Positions 1 to 9,378 of a DNA stretch of 64,000 nucleotides are shown here, piece by piece. This DNA comes from JADKCZ01 sp963786945 (lineage in GTDB: Bacteria > Myxococcota > Myxococcia > Myxococcales > Anaeromyxobacteraceae). The notes under the pieces were generated by a model that saw only the letters and a program-made list of their open reading frames with translations, made no database searches and had not been told where the DNA came from. Position 1 is the stretch's first letter; each line of letters begins with the position of its first letter. The position numbers and the translations under genes were made by a program. The stretch is from positions 248,001-312,000 of the forward strand of contig CAWBAO010000001.1 in the NCBI GenBank assembly GCA_963786945.1. Reading direction: 5' to 3'.

Positions 1-1115
1 CGCCGGGGCTCCCCCGCATCGTCGAAGACCAGGGCGTTGTCCTGGTCGGTGAGGAGGGTCTGCTCCATGCGCCCCTCCGAGCCCATCACCACCCAGGCAT
101 ACGGCGCGGGGGCCGGGCCCAGGTCGGCCTCGGCGAAGGCGAGCAGCCGTCGCAGCAGGGCGTCGTTGAGGCGCGCCACGTAGCCGGCGATGACGTCGGC
201 CTCCAGCCCGCCGGCCAGCAGCGTCGCCACCATCTCCGTCACCTTGGCGGCGTAGCCGGGCAGGCCGGACCGGTCCGCCATCCGCTCGACGCGACGGAGC
301 ACGGCCACCGGTCCCGGGGCGTGGACCTTGAGCAGGTCGGTGGAGGTGAGCACCCCCACGATCTCCTCGCCGCGCCGGATGGGCAGGTGGTGGCTGCCGG
401 TGTCGAGCAGCGTGGTCCAGGCGGCCGAGACCGGCGTGGAGGCCTCCACCGCGCGCAGCGGGCGGGTGATGATGGTGGCCACCGGCGTCTCCGGCCCCAG
501 CCCCTCGGCCAGCACGCGGTTCCGGAAGTCGCGGTCGGTGACGATGCCGGCCGGCTCGCCGCGGACCAGGACCGACGAGACCTTCTGGTCGCGCATGACG
601 CGGGCCGCGTCACCCACGGTGGCCTCGGCCTCGACCCAGATGGCGGGGCGGCGCAGCAGCCGCCCCACCTCCAGCTGCAGGTCGGCCTTGAAGGTGGTCA
701 CCGGCGAGTGCTCCAGGCTGCTCTTGAGCCGCTGCGACATCCCCACCGCGAAGTGGCCGGCGAACTGGGCGTCGCCCATGAGCTGCTGGAACTGCGCCGC
801 CGGCAGCCGGTAGGCGAGCAGGTCGTCCTCCACCCGCACGTCGAGCGTGGCCTTGCCGGTGATCAGCGAGGTGTACCCGAAGGTCTCCCCCTCCTCCAGC
901 ACCTGCAGCGTCTGCCCCTCGCGCTCCAGGCGGACCGAGCCCTTGCGGATGACGTAGAGGTGCTGCATCGGCTCGCCGCCGACCCGGACCAGCTCCGCGC
1001 CCGCGGGGTAGTAGCCGATCTCGAGCGAGGCGGCGGCCGCGTCGAAGAGCGCGGGCGGCAGGGCGTTGAAGGGCGGGGTGGCGCGGAGGAAGGCGACGGG
1101 ATCGAGGGTGGCCAT
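1..1115 (-). CDS. cNMP-binding / CBS pair / DUF294 nucleotidyltransferase-like sensor (C-terminus outside window)
   Basis: About 371 residues are visible. They start at the ATG at 1115 and run off the left edge of the window. Domain order is an N-terminal cyclic-nucleotide-binding fold (residues about 15-125), a tandem CBS pair (about 150-270, with an IVTDRDFR-type first repeat and a GVLTSTDLLK second repeat), then the start of a DUF294 nucleotidyltransferase-like domain with the typical GSEGRMEQTLLTDQDNA motif. This architecture is known as a GlnD-like regulatory protein often encoded beside sodium:solute symporters. Here it is divergent from the DUF485-ActP pair, which suggests it senses nucleotide or energy status to control carboxylate uptake. 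Family assignment is strong; the role is inference. Confidence 0.85.
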   Translation of the reverse strand, partial: MATLDPVAFLRATPPFNALPPALFDAAAASLEIGYYPAGAELVRVGGEPMQHLYVIRKGSVRLEREGQTLQVLEEGETFGYTSLITGKATLDVRVEDDLLAYRLPAAQFQQLMGDAQFAGHFAVGMSQRLKSSLEHSPVTTFKADLQLEVGRLLRRPAIWVEAEATVGDAARVMRDQKVSSVLVRGEPAGIVTDRDFRNRVLAEGLGPETPVATIITRPLRAVEASTPVSAAWTTLLDTGSHHLPIRRGEEIVGVLTSTDLLKVHAPGPVAVLRRVERMADRSGLPGYAAKVTEMVATLLAGGLEADVIAGYVARLNDALLRRLLAFAEADLGPAPAPYAWVVMGSEGRMEQTLLTDQDNALVFDDAGEPR

Positions 1116-1364
1116 CCGGGGCGAGCTTACGCCAGCCGGCCCGCGACGCCCAGCGTGTCCCCCGGCGCGCGACGGCTCCGCTCCGGCCCGGAGGCCGATG
1201 GCCTCGGCGTGCCGCGCGCCCCGGCCACCGAGGAACCCGCCACGTGCTCCTCCCAGGCTGCGACAGGAAGGCGCACCCGGGGCGACAGCGATGCGCCGGC
1301 GCCGCAGAGGCTGCGCGCAGCCCTTGCGTCGGCGGCCATCGTGGACCGCGCCGGGGCGCGAAGA

Positions 1365-1378
1365 TTGACGAACGTCAC
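1365..1378. promoter_or_regulatory. Possible operator in the divergent sensor/symporter promoter region
   Basis: The 361-base gap 1116-1476 separates the sensor gene from the DUF485 gene. It contains a TGACG-AA-CGTCA inverted repeat at 1366-1377. A TTGACG hexamer (1365-1370) overlaps the left arm and could be a -35 box, but no good -10 lies 17 bases downstream. The stretch 1388-1450 is the most AT-rich part of the gap and is the likely promoter zone. No further gene was seen in the gap. Binding-protein identity is unknown. Confidence 0.3.
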
Positions 1379-1476
1379 CGCCGCGGCAATCGGGCGACGG
1401 CAATCACTATGCGTGTCGCAATCTTTCTGCTAATTGGGACGGCCTCAACCTTCGTGCCCACCCGCAGGAGACGACG

Positions 1477-1818
1477 ATGGACACCACCGCCAGGCCCGCC
1501 GACGCCAGCAAGAACGCCACCGAACTGATCGAGTCGCCGGCCTTCCGCGCGCTGGTGAAGACCCGCTTCGCGGTGAGCTCCGTGCTCCTCGTCCTGCTCT
1601 TCGTCGGCTACTACGGCTACATCCTGCTGGTGGCCACCCGCCCCGACGTGGTGGCGCGCCGCCTCTCCGACGCCCCCGACGCCATCACCAACCTCGGCCT
1701 GGTGCTGGGCATCGGCACCCTGATCTTCGCCTGGGTGCTCACCGCCATCTACGTGGTCTGGGCCAACCGCTCCTACGACCCCGAGGTCGAGCGGCTCAAG
1801 AACCAGCTGAAGCGCTGA
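1477..1818 (+). CDS. yjcH: DUF485 small inner-membrane protein, symporter partner
   Basis: 113-residue protein of the DUF485 (YjcH) family. It has two predicted membrane segments, about residues 35-57 and 72-96, and a charged C-terminus ending in KNQLKR. In known genomes this family is nearly always encoded immediately upstream of an acetate or carboxylate sodium:solute symporter, as here: the symporter ATG lies 30 bases after this stop. A GGAGACG-type ribosome site precedes the ATG at 1477. The molecular function of DUF485 is not established; it may stabilise or modulate the transporter. Confidence 0.9.
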   Translation: MDTTARPADASKNATELIESPAFRALVKTRFAVSSVLLVLLFVGYYGYILLVATRPDVVARRLSDAPDAITNLGLVLGIGTLIFAWVLTAIYVVWANRSYDPEVERLKNQLKR

Positions 1819-1848
1819 CGCCGTCCACGACCTCCGGAGACCGACCAC

Positions 1849-3456
1849 ATGCCTCCCGCCACCGCCGCCGCCCCGGCCTACGAGTCCACGCTCGGCCACC
1901 CCACCTTCGCCTCCGTCGGCTTCTTCTTCCTCATCGTCCTGGTGACCCTGATCGTCACCTACTGGGCGGCGCGGAAGACCAAGACCTCGTCGGAGTACTA
2001 CGCGGCCGGCCGCAGCGTGTCGGCGGCGCAGAACGGCCTGGCCCTGGCCGGCGACTACATGTCGGCCGCCTCCTTCCTGGGCATCTCCGGCATGGTGGCG
2101 CTGAAGGGCTACGACGGGATGATCTACGCCACCGGCTGGCTGATGGGCTGGCCGGCGCTGATGTTCCTGGTGGCCGAGCCGCTCCGCAACCTCGGCAAGT
2201 TCACCTTCGCCGACGTGGTGGCCTACCGCCTGCGGCAGGGGCCGGTCCGCATCGCCGCGGCGGTCGGCGGCATCCTCACCACCATCTTCTACACCATCGC
2301 CCAGATGGTCGGCTCCGGCTCGCTCATCGCCCTCATGTTCGGCATGCCCTTCGTGCTGGCCGAGGTGCTGGTGGGCGCGGTGATGCTCCTCTACGTCCTC
2401 TTCGGCGGCATGCTGGCCACCACCTGGGTGCAGATCATCAAGGCGGTGCTGCTGCTCTGCGGCGTCACCGTGCTGACCGTGCTGGTCCTCTCCCACTTCG
2501 GCTTCAGCCTGCCGGCCCTCTACAAGGCGGCCAACGACCTCTACCCGGCGCAGCACCTGCTGGTGCCGGGCGACCTGACCAAGTCGCCCGTCGACGCCGT
2601 CTCGCTGGGCCTGGCGCTGATGTTCGGCCTGCTCGGCCTGCCCCACATCCTGATGCGCTTCTACACCGTGCCCGACGCCAAGGCGGCGCGCGTCTCGGTG
2701 CTCTACGCCACCGGCCTGATCGGGTACTTCTACCTGATCATCCCCATCGTCGGCTTCGGCGCCGCCGTGCTGCTCTCGGTGAAGGGCGCCGACGGGTCCC
2801 TGCTCGCCTTCGGCCAGGAGGTCATCCGCAGCTTCGACAAGGGCGGCAACATGGCGGCGCCGCTGCTGGCCGAGGCCATGTGGGGCTCGGCCTTCCTCGG
2901 CTTCATCGCCGCGGTGGCCTTCGCCACCATCCTCGCGGTGGTGGCCGGCCTGACCCTGGCGGGCGCCTCGGCCTACTCCCACGACATCTACGTCAGCGTC
3001 ATCAAGAAGGGGCGGGCCACCGAGGAGGAGCAGGTCAAGGCGGCCAAGATCGCCACCGTGGTCTTCGGCATCGTCGCCGTGGCCATGGGCATCGCCTTCC
3101 AGGGCCAGAACGTGGCCTTCATGGTCGGCCTGGCCTTCGCCATCGCCGCCAGCGCCAACTTCCCGGCGCTGCTGATGTCGATCGTCTGGAAGCGCTTCAC
3201 CACCTGGGGCGCGGTCTGGTCGATCCTGGTGGGCGCGGTCACCTCGGTCGGCATGATCGTGCTCTCCAAGACGGTCTGGGTCGACCTGTTCCACTTCGAG
3301 CACGCCATCTTCCCCATGAAGAACCCGGCCATCTTCTCGATGTCGGCCGCCTTCCTGGCCGGGATCGTGGTTTCCCTGCTCACCCCCGAGCCCGAGGCGC
3401 AGAGCAAGTTCGAGTCGGAGAAGCTGCGCACCTACCTCGGCATCGGCGCCGAATAG
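1849..3456 (+). CDS. actP: ActP-like sodium:solute (acetate/monocarboxylate) symporter
   Basis: 535-residue polytopic membrane protein of the sodium:solute symporter family, with about 13 hydrophobic segments and the usual family length. The N-terminal region holds the conserved YYAAGRSVSAAQNG and GDYMSAASFLGI motifs typical of ActP-type transporters. Co-encoding with DUF485 supports acetate or a related short carboxylate as substrate, imported with Na+. The divergent cNMP/CBS/DUF294 gene is the likely regulator. Transcription probably ends at the GC-rich hairpin just downstream. Substrate is inferred from family and context only. Confidence 0.88.
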   Translation: MPPATAAAPAYESTLGHPTFASVGFFFLIVLVTLIVTYWAARKTKTSSEYYAAGRSVSAAQNGLALAGDYMSAASFLGISGMVALKGYDGMIYATGWLMGWPALMFLVAEPLRNLGKFTFADVVAYRLRQGPVRIAAAVGGILTTIFYTIAQMVGSGSLIALMFGMPFVLAEVLVGAVMLLYVLFGGMLATTWVQIIKAVLLLCGVTVLTVLVLSHFGFSLPALYKAANDLYPAQHLLVPGDLTKSPVDAVSLGLALMFGLLGLPHILMRFYTVPDAKAARVSVLYATGLIGYFYLIIPIVGFGAAVLLSVKGADGSLLAFGQEVIRSFDKGGNMAAPLLAEAMWGSAFLGFIAAVAFATILAVVAGLTLAGASAYSHDIYVSVIKKGRATEEEQVKAAKIATVVFGIVAVAMGIAFQGQNVAFMVGLAFAIAASANFPALLMSIVWKRFTTWGAVWSILVGAVTSVGMIVLSKTVWVDLFHFEHAIFPMKNPAIFSMSAAFLAGIVVSLLTPEPEAQSKFESEKLRTYLGIGAE

Positions 3457-3485
3457 CCGGCGCCCGCCCCGCGGCGGCGGAGATC

Positions 3486-3511
3486 GGGGCGGGCCTGTCC
3501 GGGCCCGCCCC
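3486..3511. terminator. Bidirectional hairpin terminator between convergent genes
   Basis: Perfect 10-bp inverted repeat: GGGGCGGGCC at 3486-3495, a six-base loop, and GGCCCGCCCC at 3502-3511. It sits in the 69-base gap between the convergent symporter and AmgK-like genes. There is no T-run, as is common in very GC-rich genomes. Confidence 0.6.
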
Positions 3512-3525
3512 GCTGCCGCTCCGGG

Positions 3526-4569
3526 CTACCCCAGCTCGGGAACGTGGCGGGCCAGCAGCCGCCGCAGCGGCGCCAGCTCCGGCTGCCGCGCCAGGGCCTC
3601 GCGCACGTAGCGCAGCGAGGCCGGGATCGAGACCAGGAAGCCCGGGTTGCCACGCACCCGGTCGATGAAGACGAAGCGGCCGGCGTCCTTGAGCTTGCGC
3701 TGCACCGTGAGCAGGTCGAAGGTCTCGCGGAACGGCCCGGAGGGGAGGCGCGGCCCGCCCTCGGCCTCGAGCCGCTCCAGGTAGCGGTGCAGCATGGCCT
3801 CGACGAGGTCGTCCGGCAGCTCGACGTAGCTGTCGCGCAGCAGCGCCACCAGGTCGTACTGGCGCGGTCCCAGCAGGGCGTCCTGGAAGTCGATGACCGC
3901 CTGCTCGCCCCCCGCCAGCACCATCAGGTTGCGCGACTGGTAGTCGCGGTGGGTGAAGCCGCGCGGCTCGGCCGCCAGCGCCGCGGCGATCCGATCGAAC
4001 CACCCGTCCAGCTCGGACCGCTCGCCGGCCGTGAGCGCCGCCCCCTTCCACGCCTCCAGCAGCCACTCGCGGAAGTGGTCCAGCTCCCAGCGGTAGAGGC
4101 CGGCCTCGAAGGCCCGCGTGAAGGCCACGCAGCCACCGGGGTGGGCCTCGGCCCGAGCCCGGAGCCGGGCCAGCTGGTCGACGGCCCGCTGGTAGAGGCC
4201 GGCCGGGGCGTCCCCGGCCAGCAGCCGGGTCTCCAGCATGTCGTCGCCGAGGTCCTCCAGGACCATCAGCCCCTCGGCCTCCTCGAAGGCGAGGATGGCC
4301 GGCACCCGCACGCCCAGGCCGGCCAGGTAGCGCTGCACGTCCACGAAGGGATCGACCGGAGGCCGCCCGCCCGCCGTCACCTCCTCGGGCGCGGCGCCCA
4401 CCGGCATCACCATCACCACCTGGGAGGCGGGCGCGGCGCCCACCCGCCAGTAGCTCCGCATCGAGGCGTGGCCGGCCAGCCTCGTCACCGGGAGTCCGTG
4501 GGTGGGGCGACCGGTGGCGCGGGCCACGGCGTCGCGGACGCGCTGCTCGGTGGCGTGATCCTGGCTCAT
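3526..4569 (-). CDS. amgK: AmgK-like anomeric amino-sugar kinase (aminoglycoside phosphotransferase fold)
   Basis: 347-residue cytoplasmic phosphotransferase. The catalytic loop FTHRDYQSRNLM and the metal-binding VIDFQDALLGPRQYDLVALL segment match the AmgK branch of the APH family. AmgK phosphorylates N-acetylmuramate and N-acetylglucosamine at the anomeric carbon for peptidoglycan recycling. The family partner MurU, which makes UDP-MurNAc, is not in this window. The gene is divergent from the cystathionine beta-synthase gene across an 89-base promoter region and convergent with the symporter. The alternative is another APH-family small-molecule kinase. Confidence 0.75.
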   Translation of the reverse strand: MSQDHATEQRVRDAVARATGRPTHGLPVTRLAGHASMRSYWRVGAAPASQVVMVMPVGAAPEEVTAGGRPPVDPFVDVQRYLAGLGVRVPAILAFEEAEGLMVLEDLGDDMLETRLLAGDAPAGLYQRAVDQLARLRARAEAHPGGCVAFTRAFEAGLYRWELDHFREWLLEAWKGAALTAGERSELDGWFDRIAAALAAEPRGFTHRDYQSRNLMVLAGGEQAVIDFQDALLGPRQYDLVALLRDSYVELPDDLVEAMLHRYLERLEAEGGPRLPSGPFRETFDLLTVQRKLKDAGRFVFIDRVRGNPGFLVSIPASLRYVREALARQPELAPLRRLLARHVPELG

Positions 4570-4599
4570 CGGCCGTGTCCTCGGGCCCCCGGGCGCGCG

Positions 4600-4628
4600 T
4601 TGACGCCCCCCGGGGCCACGCCTATAAG
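4600..4628 (+). promoter_or_regulatory. Sigma-70 promoter of the transsulfuration pair
   Basis: TTGACG (4600-4605), a 17-base spacer, then TATAAG (4623-4628): five of six consensus matches in each box, unusually good for this GC content. The ATG at 4659 lies 30 bases after the -10 box, so the leader is about 20-25 nt. Confidence 0.75.
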
Positions 4629-4658
4629 GGCTCGACCTTCCTCCCCCGGAGCGCGCCC

Positions 4659-6041
4659 ATGGCCTACCACGAGAACGTCCTCTCCGCGATCGGCCACACG
4701 CCGCTGGTCAGGCTGGGCAAGGTGGTCGGCCCCCGCTCCGCCACCGTGCTGGTGAAGCTCGAGTACATGAACCCGGGCGGCTCCATCAAGGACCGCATGG
4801 CGCTCCACATCATCGAGAAGGCGGAGCGGGCCGGGCTGCTCAAGCCCGGCAGCACCATCGTCGAGAACACCAGCGGCAACACCGGCGTGGGGGTGGCGCT
4901 GGCCGCCGCCGTCAAGGGCTACCGCTGCATCTTCACCATGCCGGACAAGATGTCGAAGGAGAAGCAGGACACGCTCAAGGCCTTCGGGGCGCAGGTGATC
5001 GTGACCCCCACCAACGTGCCGGCCGAGTCCCCGGAGAGCTACTACTCGGTGGCCAGGCGCATCGCCGCCGAGACGCCCAACAGCTTCTACCTGAACCAGT
5101 ACCACAACCCCGACAACATCGAGGCCCACCAGGTGACCACCGCCCCGGAGATCTGGGAGCAGACCGGCGGCGCCTTCGACGCCTTCGTGGCCGGGGTCGG
5201 CACCGGCGGGACCATGAGCGGCTGCGGCCGGTTCTTCAAGGCCCGCAACCCCGCCATCCTGTGCATCGGCGCCGACCCGGTCGGCTCGGTCTACCACTCG
5301 ATGTTCAAGACCGGGAAGCTCTCCACCCCGCACGTCTACAAGGTCGAGGGGATCGGCGAGGACATGATGTGCGGCGCCATGGACCTCTCGGTCCTCGACG
5401 ACGTCCGCCAGGTGAACGACGCCCAGGCCTTCACCATGGCGCGCCGGCTGGCGCGCGAGGAGGGGATCTTCGCCGGCGGCTCGTCCGGCGCGGCGGTCCA
5501 CGTGGCGGTGCAGGTGGCGGCCGAGCTGGGCGCGGGCAAGACCGTGGTGGTGCCGCTCCCCGACGGGGGGCGCAGCTACATCTCCAAGTTCTTCTCCGAC
5601 GAGTGGATGCGCGACAACGGCTTCCCCCTCGGCGACGGCAGCCCCTCGGTGGCCACCGCCACGGTGAAGGACGTGCTCGGGTCCCGCCGCGGCGCCGTCA
5701 TCACCGCCAGGAAGACCGACAAGGTCGAGGCCGTGGTCAAGAAGCTCAAGGAGCACGACATCTCGCAGATGCCGGTGGTGGACGACGGCGGGCGCGTCAT
5801 CGGCATGATCCACGAGTACGACCTGCTCAACTTCCTCATCGAGGGGAAGCACCGGCTCTCCGAGGTGGTGGAGCCGCTGGTGCAGCCCCTCCAGGGCACG
5901 GTCGGCCCCGACACGCCGGTGGCCAGGCTGCGCGACATCTTCAACGACGACAACGTGGCGGTGGTCCGCGAGGGGGACTCGGTGACCGGCATCCTCACCA
6001 AGATCGACCTCATCGACTTCCTCGGGCAGCGCATGAAGTAG
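4659..6041 (+). CDS. cbs: Cystathionine beta-synthase with C-terminal CBS pair
   Basis: 460-residue PLP enzyme of fold type II that condenses homocysteine with serine to cystathionine. The PLP lysine is K44 in NPGGSIKDRMA. The TSGNTG substrate loop and the GVGTGGTMSG phosphate-binding glycine loop follow. Residues about 335-460 form a tandem CBS pair, as in mammalian-type enzymes, where the pair binds an adenosyl ligand. There is no N-terminal heme domain. ATG 4659 is chosen because it starts the conserved domain and sits properly after the promoter. The gamma-lyase gene follows by 28 bases, giving a reverse transsulfuration operon from homocysteine to cysteine. Confidence 0.93.
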   Translation: MAYHENVLSAIGHTPLVRLGKVVGPRSATVLVKLEYMNPGGSIKDRMALHIIEKAERAGLLKPGSTIVENTSGNTGVGVALAAAVKGYRCIFTMPDKMSKEKQDTLKAFGAQVIVTPTNVPAESPESYYSVARRIAAETPNSFYLNQYHNPDNIEAHQVTTAPEIWEQTGGAFDAFVAGVGTGGTMSGCGRFFKARNPAILCIGADPVGSVYHSMFKTGKLSTPHVYKVEGIGEDMMCGAMDLSVLDDVRQVNDAQAFTMARRLAREEGIFAGGSSGAAVHVAVQVAAELGAGKTVVVPLPDGGRSYISKFFSDEWMRDNGFPLGDGSPSVATATVKDVLGSRRGAVITARKTDKVEAVVKKLKEHDISQMPVVDDGGRVIGMIHEYDLLNFLIEGKHRLSEVVEPLVQPLQGTVGPDTPVARLRDIFNDDNVAVVREGDSVTGILTKIDLIDFLGQRMK

Positions 6042-6069
6042 CCGGCGCCCCGCGCCGAGGAGTCGAGCC

Positions 6070-7242
6070 ATGGCCGAGCAGCAGAGCCGCTTCGAGACGC
6101 TGGCGATCCACGCCGGGCAGCACCCCGACCCGACCACCGGCGCGGTGATGACGCCGGTCTACCTGACCTCGACCTACGTGCAGGACGGCCCCGGGGGCCA
6201 CAAGGGCTTCGAGTACAGCCGGACCCAGAACCCGACCCGCCACGCGCTGCAGGACTGCCTGGCCGCGCTGGAGGGGGCCCGCTTCGGGCTGGCCTTCGCC
6301 TCGGGACTGGCCGCCACCGACGCCATCCTCCACCTGCTCTCCGCCGGCGACCACGTGCTGGCCAGCGACGACGTCTACGGCGGCACCTTCCGCCTCTTCG
6401 ACAAGGTCTACCGGCGCCACGGGCTGGAGTTCACCTTCGTGGACATGACCGATCCCGCCAACGTGGAGCGCGGGCTCCGGGACAACACCCGGCTGGTCTG
6501 GATCGAGAGCCCGACCAACCCCATGCTCAAGATCGTCGACCTGGCGGCGGTGGCCGGGCTGGCGCGGCGCCGGGGCGCCCTGAGCGTGGTCGACAACACC
6601 TTCGCCACGCCGTTCTTCCAGCAGCCGCTGGCGCTGGGCGTCGACGTGGTCACCCACTCCACCACCAAGTACCTGAACGGCCACTCCGACGTGATCGGCG
6701 GCGCCGTCATGCTGAGCGATGCGGCGCTCCACGACCGGCTCAAGTTCCTGCAGAACGCGGTGGGCGGCGTCCCCTCCCCCATGGACGCCTTCCTGGTGCT
6801 GCGCGGCCTGAAGACCCTCCACGTCCGGATGGCGCGGCACGCCGAGAACGCCCTGGCGCTGGCCCGCTTCCTCGAGGGACACCCCCAGGCCGAGCGGGTG
6901 ATCTACCCGGGCCTCCCCAGCCACCCCCAGCACGCGCTGGCGGCGCGCCAGATGAAGGGCTTCGGCGGCATGCTGGCCTTCACCATCCGTGGCGGCCTGC
7001 CGGCGGCGGTGGCCTTCCTCAAGGCGGTGAAGGTCTTCGCCTGCGCCGAGTCCCTCGGCGGCGTGGAGAGCCTCATCGAGCACCCGGCCATCATGACCCA
7101 CGCCAGCGTGCCCCCCGAGGCCCGGGCCGCCCTCGGCATCGCCGACGGCCTCATCCGCGTCTCCGCTGGCATCGAGCACGTCGACGACCTGCGCCAGGAC
7201 CTCGAGCGCGGCTTCGCCGCGGCCCGCGCCGCGGTCCCCTGA
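6070..7242 (+). CDS. Cystathionine gamma-lyase / gamma-synthase family PLP enzyme
   Basis: 390-residue Cys/Met-metabolism PLP enzyme of fold type I. The PLP lysine is K200 in the STTKYLNGHSD motif, with FEYSRTQNPTR near the N-terminus and ESPTNP in the middle. The family catalyses gamma-elimination or gamma-replacement on cystathionine or O-acyl-homoserine. Because the gene lies 28 bases behind cystathionine beta-synthase, the gamma-lyase reaction (cystathionine to cysteine, 2-oxobutyrate and ammonia) is most likely. Gamma-synthase cannot be excluded by sequence alone. It shares the promoter at 4600-4628. Confidence 0.88.
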   Translation: MAEQQSRFETLAIHAGQHPDPTTGAVMTPVYLTSTYVQDGPGGHKGFEYSRTQNPTRHALQDCLAALEGARFGLAFASGLAATDAILHLLSAGDHVLASDDVYGGTFRLFDKVYRRHGLEFTFVDMTDPANVERGLRDNTRLVWIESPTNPMLKIVDLAAVAGLARRRGALSVVDNTFATPFFQQPLALGVDVVTHSTTKYLNGHSDVIGGAVMLSDAALHDRLKFLQNAVGGVPSPMDAFLVLRGLKTLHVRMARHAENALALARFLEGHPQAERVIYPGLPSHPQHALAARQMKGFGGMLAFTIRGGLPAAVAFLKAVKVFACAESLGGVESLIEHPAIMTHASVPPEARAALGIADGLIRVSAGIEHVDDLRQDLERGFAAARAAVP

Positions 7243-7276
7243 CGGCGCCGCTGCGCGCGGGACCAGGCGCCGGGTT

Positions 7277-9378
7277 ATGGTGCGCGCCATGTTCGCCGCC
7301 ATCGCGCTGCTGCTCGCCCTCGCCGCCCCGGCCGCCGCACCGGTGCCGCCTCAGGCCCCCGCCGAGCCGCCCCCGCCGTTGCGTGCCGCCGCCGCCCGCA
7401 CCGTGACGGCCCTGCTGCAGCGCCACGGCGAGGCAGAGCGGGCCCGCATCGAGCGCGGCGTCCGGCAGGGGCCGGCGCCTGGCGCCCCGCCGACGGCGAC
7501 GCAGCGGCCTTCGAGGCGCTCTGCACCGCCCAGTTCGCGCCGGCCGGCCCGGCCCTCGACGCCCTCTTCATCCGGCTGGAGGCGGCGCTGGAGCAGCTGG
7601 CCGGGCACGCCGTGGAGGTGAACCGCGAGCTCTCCCGCTGGGCGGTCCTCGACCTCGGCCCTTTGCAGCCCGTCGACCCGCTGCTCTCGGCCTTCGACGC
7701 CGGCGCCCACACCGTCGACGACCTCTTCGCCGGGCAGGTCGCCTTCGCGGCGCTGCTCAACTTCCCGCTCACCACCCTGGAGGAGCGGCTCGCCGCCGGG
7801 GACGGCTGGACCCGCCGCCAGTGGGCCGAGGCCCGGCTGGCCGGCCGCTTCGCCCAGCGGGTCCCCGCCGCCGTGAACCAGCGGATCGCCGCCGCCACCT
7901 CGCGGGCCGAGCTCTACGTCGCCGGCTACAACGTCTACCCGCACCACCTGCTCGACGCGCAGGGGCAGCGGCTCTTCGGGAAGGGGCCGCGGCTCCTCTC
8001 GCACTGGAACCTGCGCGACGAGATCAAGGCCCAGTACGCCCAGCCCGGCGGGCTGGCCCGCCAGCGGGCGCTCCAGCAGGTGATGAGCCGCATCGTCGAC
8101 CAGACCATCCCCGCGGCGGTCGTCGACGATCCCGGCGTCGACTGGAACCCGTGGAGCAACGCGGTGCAGCCGGCCCCCGCCGCCGAGCTGGAGCGGGGCC
8201 AGCCGCGCGCCGCCGTGGATGCCGCCCGCGAGCCCGACACCCGTTACGCCCGCTGGCTCGACACCTTCCGCGCCGTGAAGGCCGCCGACCCGTACGTGCC
8301 CTCGGCGCCGACCTGGGTGGCCCGCAGGTTCGAGGTGGACCGCGAGCTGCCCGAGGCGCGGGTGGTGGCGCTGCTCGAGGAGGTGCTGGGCGCCCCCGAG
8401 GTGCGGCAGGTGGCGGCCCTGATCCAGCGGCGGCTGGGCCGCCCGCTGGAGCCCTTCGACATCTGGTACGACGGCTTCCGCCCGCGCAGCCGGTACACCG
8501 AGGCCGAGCTGGACGCGCGGACCCGGGCCCGCTACCCGACCCCGGCCGCCTTCGAGGCCGACCTGCCGCGCCTGCTCGGCGCGCTCGGCTTCACGCCCGA
8601 GAAGGCCGCCTGGCTGGCGGCCCGCATCACCGTCGATCCGGCCCGCGGCGCGGGCCACGCGCTGGGCGCCGCCCGGCGGGGCGACCAGGCCCACCTGCGC
8701 ACCCGGGTGGGCGCCGGCGGCATGGACTACAAGGGGTTCAACATCGCCGTCCACGAGCTGGGGCACAACGTCGAGCAGACCTTCTCGCTCCACGAGGTGG
8801 ACTCGACGCTGCTGCAGGGGGTCCCCAACACCGCCTTCACCGAGGCGGTGGCCTTCGTCTTCCAGGCCCGCGACCTGGAGCTGCTGGGGCTGCCGCCTGC
8901 CGACGCCGAGGCCAGGCGGCTGCTGGCCCTGAACGACCTGTGGATGACCTGGGAGATCGCCGGCGTGGCGCTGCTCGACCTCGAGGCCTGGCGCTGGATG
9001 TACCGGCACCCTGCGGCCACCCCCGCCGAGCTGCGCCAGGCCGTGCTCCGGATCTCACGCGAGCTCTGGAACCGCTGGTACGCCCCGGTGCTGGGCCCCC
9101 GCGACGCCACCCTGCTGGCCGTCTACTCCCACCTGGTCAGCTCCCTCCTCTACCTGCCCGACTACCCGCTCGGCCACCTCATCGGCGTCCAGCTGGAGCG
9201 CCACTTCGCGGCGCTGCCGCCGGGGGCGCTGGGGGCCGAGGTGGAGCGGGTCACCCGCTTCGGGAACCTGGGGCCCGATCCGTGGATGAGGAACGCCGTT
9301 GGCCAGCCGGTCTCGGCCCGGCCGCTGCTGGAGGCCGCCGCCGCCGCCCTGGCCGCCTCGCCGGAGGTTTCCCGGTGA
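7277..9378 (+). CDS. Exported HELGH metallopeptidase (gluzincin-like), one frameshift
   Basis: Predicted periplasmic or secreted protein of about 700 residues. The ATG at 7277 gives a short positive n-region and an Ala/Leu-rich signal peptide. HELGH (8752-8766, about residue 493) is followed about 30 residues later by FTEAVAFVFQ. The Glu there fits the third zinc ligand of gluzincin (MA-clan, M3-like) peptidases. The reading frame breaks in a GGGG run at 7468-7471. Adding one G joins the signal-peptide frame (..RIERGVRQ) to WRPADGDAAAFEALC and the rest, so the gene is probably intact in the organism. The stop overlaps the start of the next gene. Natural substrate is unknown. Confidence 0.7.
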
